Below are positions 13,002-21,637 of a DNA stretch of 64,000 nucleotides, one piece after another; position 1 is the first letter of the stretch, and every line of letters starts with the position of its first letter. This DNA comes from Myrica gale. Its lineage: Eukaryota > Streptophyta > Magnoliopsida > Fagales > Myricaceae. The stretch spans positions 131,501 through 195,500 of the forward strand of contig OZ005605.1 in NCBI GenBank assembly GCA_963930655.1. The letters run 5' to 3'. A program made the position numbers and the translations under genes. The notes below the pieces were generated by a model. That model had not been told where the DNA came from. It searched no databases and was given only the letters and a program-made list of their open reading frames with translations.

Positions 13002-13622
13002 ATGACGAAGCAGAAGAACGACCAAGTCCCCTATGACACGAAGCGAAGGACAAGACGTCGGTGTGTTATTGCAGCATGGGCATCGCTTCTCTTTCTCGCG
13101 CTGCTTTTCATAATCATCCTGATTCTCGCCCTGACCGTCTTTAAGCCCAAACCGCCCAGGATCCAGCTCCTCTCGGTCACCGTTGATGGCGTTGCTCCTC
13201 GTGTCTCATTGCCCTTATTTCAGGTTCAACTTAATCTCACCCTTGACCTTGAGCTGCTTGTCGACAACCAAAATCACGCCAGCTTCAAGCGTGGGCAAGG
13301 CAAGAGTTTGTTGTTGTACAAAGGCAACCAGGTGGGAGAAGCCGATATCTTACCAGGTCTGACTCCTGCAATGCGCTCCTCACAACTGGCTTGCCGCCTC
13401 AGGCTCGAGGTCGACGAGCTAGCGTCAAAATTGACTAGTCTGATTAGCGACGTGCTAGGTGGCGAACTCGATTTGGAAACACAAACTAGTATTCCGGGCA
13501 GGATCTCCTTCTTGGGAATTTTCAGAAAACACAGAGTTGCTAAATCAGATTGCCAACTGGCCATCGCTATTCCAGACATGACCATCAGGAAGCAAACTTG
13601 CAAGCACAAGACTTGGTTGTGA
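13002..13622 (+). CDS. LEA_2 domain (NDR1/HIN1-like) membrane protein, copy 2
   Basis: A single-exon gene of 206 aa from the ATG at 13002 (MTKQKNDQVPYDTKRR). A strongly basic tail (KRRTRRR, residues 14-20) is followed by one transmembrane helix (about 24-46, rich in L, I and A), then a LEA_2 domain with QLNLTLDLELLVDNQNHASF (about 75-94) and LLLYKGNQVGEADI (about 103-116). Both adjacent LEA_2 proteins share the same domain order and the closing pattern of a late Cys near the end (CKHKTWL here, CKYTTKL in copy 1). That points to an old tandem duplication. A type II membrane protein is expected; the role in stress or defence is inferred from the family only. Confidence 0.85.
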   Translation: MTKQKNDQVPYDTKRRTRRRCVIAAWASLLFLALLFIIILILALTVFKPKPPRIQLLSVTVDGVAPRVSLPLFQVQLNLTLDLELLVDNQNHASFKRGQGKSLLLYKGNQVGEADILPGLTPAMRSSQLACRLRLEVDELASKLTSLISDVLGGELDLETQTSIPGRISFLGIFRKHRVAKSDCQLAIAIPDMTIRKQTCKHKTWL

Positions 13623-14226
13623 ACGAATGAAGCACTTCAGGAGGGGGAAATTCTTCTTCTCTTACAAAATTCGAGTTGAGTGCTTCTTGGGTTCGGCTTC
13701 TGTCAGCTTTCAGTCAGCGTATAAGTTTTTAACTTAGCCACAAAGAGTTGCAAGTTGCAAGCAAAATAGCTCGTTAAATCTCTACCTGGCTAAACATATT
13801 TTCTGTGGAGTTCCTAGACGTAGGTGTCCTACTTGGTAAAGGTTTTTGAGAAGCCATACTCCTTGAGATGTAATAGGGATGGATTCACTTTGCTACCTCT
13901 TTTCTTCTTTCCTAGAGTACAATTTGATTGGATTTTACTAAAACATATTGACTCCTATTAGTTGGCAGGATGAACATATGCAGGCCTAGTTTGAACTGAA
14001 AGCTTTGATCACTGATCAGGATGTCTATAATTGAGACTCGTTTCACTTTTTCCAAAATACGACTATTTGCTCTTCACAGAGCAGACTCGACATTTCAAGG
14101 CACTCCTAGTGCAATTTAAAATGATGCTAAAGTTTAATGACTTGCAAAAACAAGAAATTCACAAGTATACAGTGATTATTCTTCAGCACACTGTAAAACA
14201 AACAAAAAACAGTTCATTGACATGCG
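13623..14226. other. 3' flank of LEA_2 copy 2 up to the copia insertion
   Basis: It contains the 3' UTR of the second LEA_2 gene and AT-rich sequence. The open frame at 14031-14351 runs across the LTR boundary and resembles no protein. Confidence 0.5.
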
Positions 14227-14231
14227 AATAT
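14227..14231. repeat. Target-site duplication AATAT, left copy
   Basis: AATAT directly abuts the left LTR. The same five bases follow the right LTR at 19354-19358, the length expected for an LTR retrotransposon integrase. Confidence 0.8.
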
Positions 14232-14527
14232 TCTTGCATTTTGGAAAGGACGATAAGATGGACGAGTGAATTCTCTCGTATATTGAATGAATTGATTAAA
14301 GGATTACAGAAGACTAAAATATATAGTGCTTGCACAAGAATCAAAGAATAACTGCCTCCTAGATATTTACAGAAAAACCAAGAAACAGAAAATATGCTAA
14401 CAAACTTCAGCAGAGTGATTCTCTGTATCCAAGTGTTGGTGCGGACTACCTTGTTGTAGAATGACGTGTTGGCTGTGCTGGATTGCTGAGTTGGAGAATG
14501 GAGGTGATGACGAAACAGAGTTCAATA
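14232..14527 (-). repeat. 3' LTR of the copia element
   Basis: 296 bp. In element orientation it begins TATTGAACTC directly after the polypurine tract and ends AAATGCAAGA. It contains the final codons and stop of pol (stop at 14397). I saw no difference from the 5' LTR. Confidence 0.9.
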
Positions 14528-17500
14528 CCCCCCCGCAAGATGGAGAGTGTATATTGCAGACTCCCAGCTTGAGCAAGAAAGGAGTAAGAATAGTTGAAGG
14601 TAAAGCCTTTGTAAAAATATCAGCCAGCTGAGAGGAGGTCGGAGTGTAGACAGTAGAGAGAGTACCATCCTGGACTTTGTCACGGATGAGATGACAGTCC
14701 AATTCAATATGTTTCGTCCTCTCATGGAAGACGGGATTAGCAGCTATATGTAAAGCGGCTTGATTGTCACAATGGAGAACAGCGGGTTGCGGATGAGAAA
14801 TGGAAAGATCAAGCAAGAGAAACTTAATCCAAGTAATTTCACAAGAAGCAGCTGCCATGGAACGATATTCGGCCTCAGCCGAACTTCTGGAAATGGTGGT
14901 CTGTTTCTTCGATTTCCAAGAAATGAGAGAGTGCCCGAGAAACACACAATAGCCAGTAGTGGATTTACGGGTGTCGGGGCAAGAAGCCCAGTCGGAGTCA
15001 CAATAGGCAGTGAGCTGAATCGCTGAGGAAGAAGGAAAATAAATGCCTTGACCCGGAGCTGATTTGAGATATCGCAGAACCTTGTAAGCAGCTTGGAGAT
15101 GGGGAACCCGAGGTTGAGCCATGAACTGACTGAGAAGAGTAACAGAGTAAGCAATATCAGGACGAGTGAGTGTCAAATATAATAATCGACCAATGAGACG
15201 ACGATAAGTAGCAGGAGCATCAAGAAGAGGACCATCATCCTTGGAGAGCTTCAAATTCTGGTCCATAGGTACTCGGGCAGGCTTAGAGGCAAGAAGACCA
15301 GAATCATGGAGTATGTCAAGTGTATACTTTCTCTGACAAAGCTGAATACCAGAAGCATTTCGGGCAACCTCTAAACCAAGAAAATATTTTAGAGGACCCA
15401 AGTCTTTGATGCAGAATTGAGAATGCAGGAAGGCTTTGAGATGTGTTACTGCAGAAGAGTCATTAGAAACAACTACAATGTCGTCGACATAAACAAGTAA
15501 GGCCATAAAGGAGGAAGCAGTCTTCTTAATAAAAAGACTATAATCTGCCCGAGATAAATGAAAACCATAGTGAAGCAAGGCGGCAGAAAATTTGTCATAC
15601 CATTGGCGGGAGGCCTGTTTTAAACCATATAAACTCTTCTTAAGGCGACAAACTTGGTGAGGAGATGAGGTAGAATAACCCAAAGGAAGCTGCATATACA
15701 CTTCCTCATGTAGATCCCCATGTAAGAAGGCATTGTTGACATCAAATTGATGCAACAACCAGCCTTTAACAGATGCAAGAGCAAGAAGAAGACGAACAGT
15801 AACAATTTTCACAACAGGAGAGAAAGTCTCATGATAATCCAAACCCTCTTGTTGCGTATAACCTTTAGCAACAAGGCGAGCTTTGTAGCGTTCAATGCTA
15901 CCATCAGAATGATACTTGATACGGTAGACCCATTTAGAACCAATGGCTGTCTTACCAATAGGAAGATCTGTAATTTCCCAAGTCTGATTGTGTTCCAATG
16001 CAGCAAGTTCAGCATCCATGGCCTGTCGCCAAGCAGGAGATTGGACAGCTTGCTGGTAGGTAGTGGGTTCAGGTTGCAAAATTGAAGAAGAGAAAGCTTT
16101 GTAATGAGGAGAGAGGTGAGTAGTAGAAAGAACAGTGGATAAAGAATAAAGGGGTGAATGAGAGGATGAAAGAACTTTACCTGAGCTGGAGCAAGGAGAA
16201 GGATGAGTAGTAGCAGAATGTTGACATTGATAATCCTGCAAGTACACTGGTGGTTGACGAATTCGTGTGGAGCGGCGAAGAGGCTGAGCAGGAGGTGGTG
16301 TTTGGGATGGAGAGGTAGGGGAAGAAGTATGAGAAAAAGTAGGAGAAGGTGAGGAAGAATGTTGTATGTCCGAAGGTGGTGTATAGAAAGGTAGTGTGGG
16401 AGAGGAAACAGGGTGGAGAGGAAAATTGTTAGGAGAAACAGAAGATGAAGGAGAAGAGTTGGGAAGCAAAAAAGGAAAAATAGACTCATAAAAAATAACA
16501 TCTCGGGAGATAAATATTTGATGAGAATCCAAATCCAATAGTTTGTAACCTTTAACACCGTAAGGGTATCCAAGTAGGATGCATTTTCTAGCACGAGGTG
16601 AAAATTTGTGACGATTTCTGTGTAAGGATGAGGCAAAACAAAGACAGCCAAAAACTCTTAGGTAATGATAGGCTGGTGGAGTTTGAAAAAGGAGGTGATA
16701 TGGAGACATATTATTGGTAAGTGGAGAAGGGGTCCGGTTTATGAGATGTGTGGCAGTGAGCACACATTCATTCCAGTAGCCTAAAGGAAGACCAGATTGA
16801 AGTTTGAGGGAACGAGCAACATTTAAAATATGTTGGTGTTTACGTTCAACGACCCCGTTTTGTTGTGGGGTTTCTACACAAGTGCGATGATGCACAATTC
16901 CCTTTTTCATGTAGAAAGTAGGCATGTCAAATTCTTTTCCATTGTCTGAACGAAGAATTTTGATCTTGAGCTGAAACTGAGTTTTAACAAGGGAGTAAAA
17001 AGCTTGGAGCTGTTGTCTTGTCTGGGATTTGTCTTTGAGTAAAAATAACCAAGTGCAGCGAGTGTAATCGTCGACTATGGTTAAAAAATAACGAGATCCA
17101 TCATGGGCAACTTGGGAGCAAGGTCCCCAAATATCGCAGTGTATAATATCAAAAGGTTTACTGGATTTAGATTCTCGAAGAGGAAAAGGTAAACGATGCA
17201 TTTTAGCCATTGGACATATATGACAAGAAGAAATGGAGACAGATTGATAATCAGGTAAAACATCTTTTAATAAAGAAATTCGAGAATGAGAGGCATGGCC
17301 TAAACGTAAATGCCAAAGGTCTGAAGAAGAATAACATGAAACAGATGCCAAAAACAAAGGAGAGTTGCTGGAATTTAAATTCGAAATGGCCAGTGCAGCA
17401 GGAGGATTATCAGTCAACTGCAACTGATACAAGCCATTGATGAGCTCACCCTTCCCAATCATGCTCCAGGAGGATAGGTCCTGGATAAAACAACCATTAG

Positions 17501-17933
17501 AAAAGAAAACAAAACAGCAGTGGAGATCTTTAGTCAGTTTGTGAGCAGAAAGGAGATTAAAGGTAAAAGATGGAATGCAAAGTACATTTGTGAGTAAGAG
17601 TGTAGGAGTAAGTTGAATGGAACCAATGTGACTTACAGCAGCCAAAGAACCATCGGGTAATTTGACTTTGCAAGTAACAGAGGTTGGTGGTGTAGTGTAA
17701 AGAGAAGGACAACAGATCATGTGATCTGTTGCTCCGGTGTCGATAATCCAAGGAGGTGAGTAGTATTTATGTTTAATAGCTTGAAAGCATAGAGAGATAC
17801 CAGTCATGGATGATGTTGGAGGTGCATTAGACTCAGATGAAATATTAGAATGAACATGGTTGGCAGCAGGCTGTCCAATCTGAGGTTGGAGAAGAGCCAA
17901 CAGATGCTGGAGATGCTCATTTGGTACTGAAAT
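14397..17933 (-). CDS. pol: Copia pol polyprotein (PR-INT-RT-RNase H)
   Basis: Open from just after the gag TAG to a stop inside the 3' LTR. The first in-frame candidate start in an ORF scan is a TTG at 17900, so pol is probably made only as a gag-pol extension. Counting from 17900: aspartic protease active site IIDTGATDHM (Asp 54, near 17741); integrase zinc region WHLRLGHAS to CHICP (about 196-230); integrase catalytic D256, D319 and E352; RT with KARLVAKGYTQ and the YVDD box near 15480-15490; RNase H with YCDSDWA and the SRSSAEAEYR stretch; then ADIFTKALP near the end. I count 32 residues between the second Asp and Glu of integrase, a little short of the usual 35. The last 42 or so codons lie within the LTR. 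Confidence 0.9.
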   Translation of the reverse strand: MSVPNEHLQHLLALLQPQIGQPAANHVHSNISSESNAPPTSSMTGISLCFQAIKHKYYSPPWIIDTGATDHMICCPSLYTTPPTSVTCKVKLPDGSLAAVSHIGSIQLTPTLLLTNVLCIPSFTFNLLSAHKLTKDLHCCFVFFSNGCFIQDLSSWSMIGKGELINGLYQLQLTDNPPAALAISNLNSSNSPLFLASVSCYSSSDLWHLRLGHASHSRISLLKDVLPDYQSVSISSCHICPMAKMHRLPFPLRESKSSKPFDIIHCDIWGPCSQVAHDGSRYFLTIVDDYTRCTWLFLLKDKSQTRQQLQAFYSLVKTQFQLKIKILRSDNGKEFDMPTFYMKKGIVHHRTCVETPQQNGVVERKHQHILNVARSLKLQSGLPLGYWNECVLTATHLINRTPSPLTNNMSPYHLLFQTPPAYHYLRVFGCLCFASSLHRNRHKFSPRARKCILLGYPYGVKGYKLLDLDSHQIFISRDVIFYESIFPFLLPNSSPSSSVSPNNFPLHPVSSPTLPFYTPPSDIQHSSSPSPTFSHTSSPTSPSQTPPPAQPLRRSTRIRQPPVYLQDYQCQHSATTHPSPCSSSGKVLSSSHSPLYSLSTVLSTTHLSPHYKAFSSSILQPEPTTYQQAVQSPAWRQAMDAELAALEHNQTWEITDLPIGKTAIGSKWVYRIKYHSDGSIERYKARLVAKGYTQQEGLDYHETFSPVVKIVTVRLLLALASVKGWLLHQFDVNNAFLHGDLHEEVYMQLPLGYSTSSPHQVCRLKKSLYGLKQASRQWYDKFSAALLHYGFHLSRADYSLFIKKTASSFMALLVYVDDIVVVSNDSSAVTHLKAFLHSQFCIKDLGPLKYFLGLEVARNASGIQLCQRKYTLDILHDSGLLASKPARVPMDQNLKLSKDDGPLLDAPATYRRLIGRLLYLTLTRPDIAYSVTLLSQFMAQPRVPHLQAAYKVLRYLKSAPGQGIYFPSSSAIQLTAYCDSDWASCPDTRKSTTGYCVFLGHSLISWKSKKQTTISRSSAEAEYRSMAAASCEITWIKFLLLDLSISHPQPAVLHCDNQAALHIAANPVFHERTKHIELDCHLIRDKVQDGTLSTVYTPTSSQLADIFTKALPSTILTPFLLKLGVCNIHSPSCGGVLNSVSSSPPFSNSAIQHSQHVILQQGSPHQHLDTENHSAEVC
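14528..14536 (-). other. Polypurine tract of the copia element
   Basis: On the minus strand this reads GCGGGGGGG immediately before the 3' LTR, the expected site of plus-strand primer formation. It lies inside the pol reading frame. Confidence 0.75.
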
Positions 17934-19058
17934 CTAAGAGGGATCATCACTGGAGTCCGGAGCTGAAAGACAAATCTGATTTGCAGAAGGAGTGGCTACT
18001 TTGCTCTTCCCATAAAGTTTGTGCCCAAGTGGAAACCCATGTAATTTGTGGCATTTCTCAATGGTGTGCCCAGCAATATGGCAATGAGAGCAGATGAGTT
18101 TTTCGATGTGTGGATTTGCTTTAAAACATCGATCAAGAGAGTGGCCAGAAATCTTGCAAAATGAACAGTAATATCTATCTCGTTTGTAAACAGGGGTTTT
18201 GGAATAAGAATTTCCTCGAGCAGCTAGAGCCATTGAATCAGTGGGTAAAATAGCAGAAGAAATTTGTTTACGTTTCTCCTCTTGTTGAACCAAAGCATAT
18301 GCCTCACTTAAAGTGGGAAGAGATTTGATAAGAATGATCTGTGCTTTGATGTGAGCAAAAGAATCATTTAAACCCATTAAAAATTGCATAATCCAACTGC
18401 GCTGTTGATTTTCAATAACAGATTTCATAGCACCACAAGTACAAACGGGCATTGACTCAAAATTCTGCAGTTCATCTAGCAATGCTTTTAACTTGGAAAA
18501 ATAAAGGCTCACAGTATCATCACCTTGAGAAAGAGAATTGAGAGCATGTCGTAGTTCATAAATTCGGGGCTCATTGTTTTGTGCAAAACGTTGTTGCAGC
18601 TCATTCCATAGCTCATGAGCAGTCTCTACATAGACAACACTGTTCTTGATTTCAGGAGAAATGGCATTTTGAATCCAGGTAACAACCATGTCATTACACT
18701 CGAACCAAGTCTCAAGAAGAGGATCAGTAGAATCACTCGGCTCAGAAAGTGTTCCATCAATAAATCCAAGTTTCTTCTTGATACGAAGGGAACGACGTAT
18801 AGTACGTGCCCATGAATGATAATTTTCAGAAGTAAGAAGATGAGTGGTGAGCAAAGTTCCTGGTCCATCGTTGGGATTAATGTAATAGGGACTTGCTGGG
18901 TCTTTGGGATTTTTGTTAATCGCAGCCATGGTGAGGCTGGAAAAAGAAGGAGAAGGATTGTATTGTGGAAGAGGTGAGGTAGGGATGATTGGAGTATCAG
19001 AATCTGAATGCTCAGATTCTGATTGCTCTATTTCCGATTCGCTTGCCTCTGATACCAT
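17934..19058 (-). CDS. gag: Copia gag polyprotein
   Basis: 374 codons from the ATG at 19058 to a TAG at 17934. A second candidate start is Met 44 (ATG at 18929, MAAINKNPKD), where similarity to plant copia gag begins (DPASPYYINPNDGPG, LLTSENYHSWARTIRRSL, LGFIDGTL). The 43 residues before it are rich in Ser, Glu, Asp and Pro. Two CX2CX4HX4C zinc knuckles lie in tandem at residues 298-311 and 323-336 and should bind RNA. The capsid-like part spans about 60-265. The frame continues without a shift past the TAG into pol, so the two proteins are the same frame interrupted once. Confidence 0.9.
   Translation of the reverse strand: MVSEASESEIEQSESEHSDSDTPIIPTSPLPQYNPSPSFSSLTMAAINKNPKDPASPYYINPNDGPGTLLTTHLLTSENYHSWARTIRRSLRIKKKLGFIDGTLSEPSDSTDPLLETWFECNDMVVTWIQNAISPEIKNSVVYVETAHELWNELQQRFAQNNEPRIYELRHALNSLSQGDDTVSLYFSKLKALLDELQNFESMPVCTCGAMKSVIENQQRSWIMQFLMGLNDSFAHIKAQIILIKSLPTLSEAYALVQQEEKRKQISSAILPTDSMALAARGNSYSKTPVYKRDRYYCSFCKISGHSLDRCFKANPHIEKLICSHCHIAGHTIEKCHKLHGFPLGHKLYGKSKVATPSANQICLSAPDSSDDPS
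19047..19057 (-). other. Primer-binding site (initiator tRNA-Met)
   Basis: TGGTATCAGAG directly follows the 5' LTR in element orientation. It is complementary to the 3' end of plant initiator tRNA-Met, the usual copia primer. The next base departs from the common TGGTATCAGAGC. Confidence 0.85.
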
Positions 19059-19353
19059 CTTGCATTTTGGAAAGGACGATAAGATGGACGAGTGAATTCT
19101 CTCGTATATTGAATGAATTGATTAAAGGATTACAGAAGACTAAAATATATAGTGCTTGCACAAGAATCAAAGAATAACTGCCTCCTAGATATTTACAGAA
19201 AAACCAAGAAACAGAAAATATGCTAACAAACTTCAGCAGAGTGATTCTCTGTATCCAAGTGTTGGTGCGGACTACCTTGTTGTAGAATGACGTGTTGGCT
19301 GTGCTGGATTGCTGAGTTGGAGAATGGAGGTGATGACGAAACAGAGTTCAATA
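19058..19353 (-). repeat. 5' LTR of the copia element
   Basis: 296 bp, seen as identical to 14232-14527. It carries the element's promoter and ends in AAGA against the primer-binding site. Its last base is also the A of the first gag ATG. Confidence 0.9.
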
Positions 19354-19358
19354 AATAT
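19354..19358. repeat. Target-site duplication AATAT, right copy
   Basis: Matches 14227-14231 exactly and marks the right edge of the copia insertion. Confidence 0.8.
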
Positions 19359-20461
19359 CACAAAATACCGAGTATTCATTTCCCGTTGCATTAAGAATTG
19401 ATAAGAGACAAACGTCTCCCCTGGTCGCCAACCCCCCAACACAAAAAAGCCAAAAAATGAAAGGCTTGTGTGAATACTCCCATGATATGTACAACTGGCA
19501 ATTTTCTCATGGTTAGAAGAACTTCAAAAAACCTAGGTTATATTCATGGATATACTCCCAACATTGTTGATCAAGGCTAAATCCCTTGCTGACTTGATGC
19601 TTGGATGCAAGACATCTCAAGTACCCAGAGCTTGGAATAATTCTGTTGAATCAAGCATGGACCACCATAGTTAGGGTTAAAAAAAGGATAGGCTTTTTTT
19701 TCACAACTTTAGGTTATTGCCGCCCAAAACAACCAGCATTCCACATAATTGAAGAACATGAAGCAGCTAAGATAAGAAGCCAAGAAACGAAGCGGAAGAT
19801 TATGGAGATCATAATTAAGTGATAATGCTGTTACTGAAAATAGCAAAATAAGCACTCCTGCTCAATTCTTCATCCATCCATAACACTATCATGGTACAGC
19901 ATCGAGGAAGCAATTCTTCCCTCGGTTTTATTTTATGCTCTGTAAAAGCGTAGGAAAAGCCATTCAACAACAAGCATAATCCTCATTTCCATGGCATAGG
20001 TGTTCATTCTTATTGATGGGTTTTCTTCACTCTCATCAACGAAACACAAAATCAAACCAGGCCACCTAACTAAAAATCACCAGCATATACAGTGGAGAAT
20101 AAAGGTTTCTCCGTTTCACTTTTAAAACCGGGCAAGTGACTAAAAATACAGAAGACGCTATATCACAAGAGTAAAAGTACAACCTGATGGCAACAGATAG
20201 GAAACAATGCAGACATCATGTCTAGCTGAAGAAGAGAGGAAGACTCTTCAATTCCAATATAAGAAATTAAATGAAAGCAATTGCTATACAATGAGACAGC
20301 TACAGTCTAAACCTTTTTTCGTCTTTTTTGAGAACTACAATCTAAAGCTGGTCGGACAGAGTTAAGTCCGATTGAAATCTATTCTTCCAGAACTAGCCCG
20401 TTGTGCATCTAGAAAAGATTGGTTACCAGTACGGTCAGAAAACCACCACAGGCCACTGACG
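19359..20461. other. Gene-free spacer, partly 3' UTR
   Basis: The part next to 20461 should be the 3' UTR of the minus-strand gene. The open frame at 19601-19822 has no recognisable domain. I see no RNA gene or clear repeat. Confidence 0.5.
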
Positions 20462-21151
20462 TCAAAAAAGCTTCCTGCATAATCCCAAATCGATGTCCCT
20501 CGATTTCCCAGAAGACTTCACGGGAGCCCCAGGACAAGTATCAGCAACTCCATTCAAGAGCGGTGCCAATGGAGGTGTTTTACAACCATCAGAATCCGAA
20601 TCTACACCCGAAATTCCGGAATGAAGAACCTCGGCCTGCTTTGAGACTATAGCTTCCAAGAGATTCTCATAAACTGCTTCGAACATCTCTTCATCCGAAA
20701 GGGATTGGGCACCAGCTTCCACTGCCACAGCTTCGACTGAAGAAAAATCAAAATTGAGGCGGCGAGGAACAATACCCTTGAACTCGTGGTGACACTTGTT
20801 GCCGAGGGGAGCCAAGGCAATGTCATCCGGACCAGGCGCAAAGGGGTCAAAAACACCATCCTTGGGCGTCCGAGGGCTGGTATCATTGAAACAATCAAAT
20901 GGGACCTTGTCCCTGTCGCTGTTAGACTCAAAGGAAGCTACTTTATCAAGTAATGTCACTGGGGACTTGGAATCAATGGAAACATCCCCAATTTCTTTAG
21001 CAGATTCAGGAGTGATAGGACCTAACGAAACAGTCCCGTCAAAAGAATCTTCCGACTCGCGAAAATTCATAGGAGCCTCGACTGATTGTACCTCGGACAT
21101 CTGGCATACGCATAGATTAAATTGATCAGTGGAAGCTTCTGGATCCTCCAT
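20462..21151 (-). CDS. Unrecognised acidic protein with Cy-like (RxL) motifs
   Basis: 229 aa from the ATG at 21151, which has an in-frame TAA just upstream, so the start is firm. I do not recognise the family. The protein is acidic and low in predicted structure. Visible features: five S/T-P sites (T47, S63, S92, T95, T192), the stretch TPKDGVFDPFAPGPDD (95-110), RRLNF at 130-134 and RKLF at the very C-terminus (226-229), both resembling cyclin-docking RxL motifs. A leader exon (21420 and up) and a 250-bp intron (21170-21419, GT-AG) are likely in the 5' UTR, with a TATA box at 21630-21637. A nuclear, CDK-regulated protein is a guess from the motifs only. Confidence 0.75.
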   Translation of the reverse strand: MEDPEASTDQFNLCVCQMSEVQSVEAPMNFRESEDSFDGTVSLGPITPESAKEIGDVSIDSKSPVTLLDKVASFESNSDRDKVPFDCFNDTSPRTPKDGVFDPFAPGPDDIALAPLGNKCHHEFKGIVPRRLNFDFSSVEAVAVEAGAQSLSDEEMFEAVYENLLEAIVSKQAEVLHSGISGVDSDSDGCKTPPLAPLLNGVADTCPGAPVKSSGKSRDIDLGLCRKLF

Positions 21152-21629
21152 GACTTAGGAGAATACCAACTGGATAAAAGAAAAATAATAAGATATTAAT
21201 TAAGTCTCAGCTAATTTTCATTCTATGAAGAAGAAACAAAATGCACAGAGAGATACAAAAGAATCTGAAGCGAATCGAAAAAAATTGAGAAAATATCTTC
21301 TGAAGACGCGGGAAATCCTGAATCCCAACCAAAACAACAAAACAAAAGAATAACCCAGAAACAGGGAACATAAAACCCATGCGATTCCCGGAAGATAATC
21401 ATAATGATGATAACAGTACCTGAACTTTTGGAGTGAGGGATGTATTTCCCTCGAATAAATGGGTATTAGAATTGCAGCAGCAGCCGCGGCGATAAGATGA
21501 ACACAGGGTGCAGCAAAAGTAGTCTCTTTAGGGATTCTCTTTTTGGTAACTTCGAACTCCAAACTGCCCAGTGCCGAGCGCTGCCTGCAATCCTCGTGCG
21601 TCGCTGTTATGTCTTTATCCGGAGAGATC

Positions 21630-21637
21630 TTTATATA
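21630..21637 (-). promoter_or_regulatory. TATA box of the gene at 20462-21151
   Basis: TATATAAA on the minus strand, 210 bp above the inferred leader-exon donor at 21420 and nearly 480 bp above the ATG once the leader intron is counted. Confidence 0.5.

Larger units (their letters stand above)
14232..19353 (-). mobile_element. Full-length Ty1/copia LTR retrotransposon
   Basis: A 5122-bp element read on the minus strand: 5' LTR 19353-19058, primer-binding site 19057-19047, gag, pol (protease, integrase, reverse transcriptase, RNase H), polypurine tract, 3' LTR 14527-14232. The integrase-before-RT order is that of Ty1/copia. The two 296-bp LTRs look identical when read side by side, and a 5-bp duplication flanks the element, so insertion is recent on an evolutionary scale. 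All catalytic motifs are present, but gag and pol are separated by one in-frame TAG. The LTR ends are TATT...AAGA rather than TG...CA. I did not assign a copia lineage. Confidence 0.95.

Noticed and set aside
14236..14524. Canonical TG...CA boundaries for the copia LTRs
   Set aside because: TGAACTC...AAATGCA can be drawn, but then the 5-bp flanks disagree and the polypurine tract and primer-binding site are separated from the LTR by three bases each. The TATT...AAGA edges fit all three signals.
14760..16651. Several open frames opposite or overlapping copia pol (such as 15809-16651)
   Set aside because: They are shadow frames of the pol gene with compositions dictated by it.
21218..21562. 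114-codon minus-strand frame above the 20462-21151 gene
   Set aside because: It opens with TTG, crosses a good donor site at 21419-21420 and is out of frame with the downstream ATG. It is better explained as 5' UTR plus intron.
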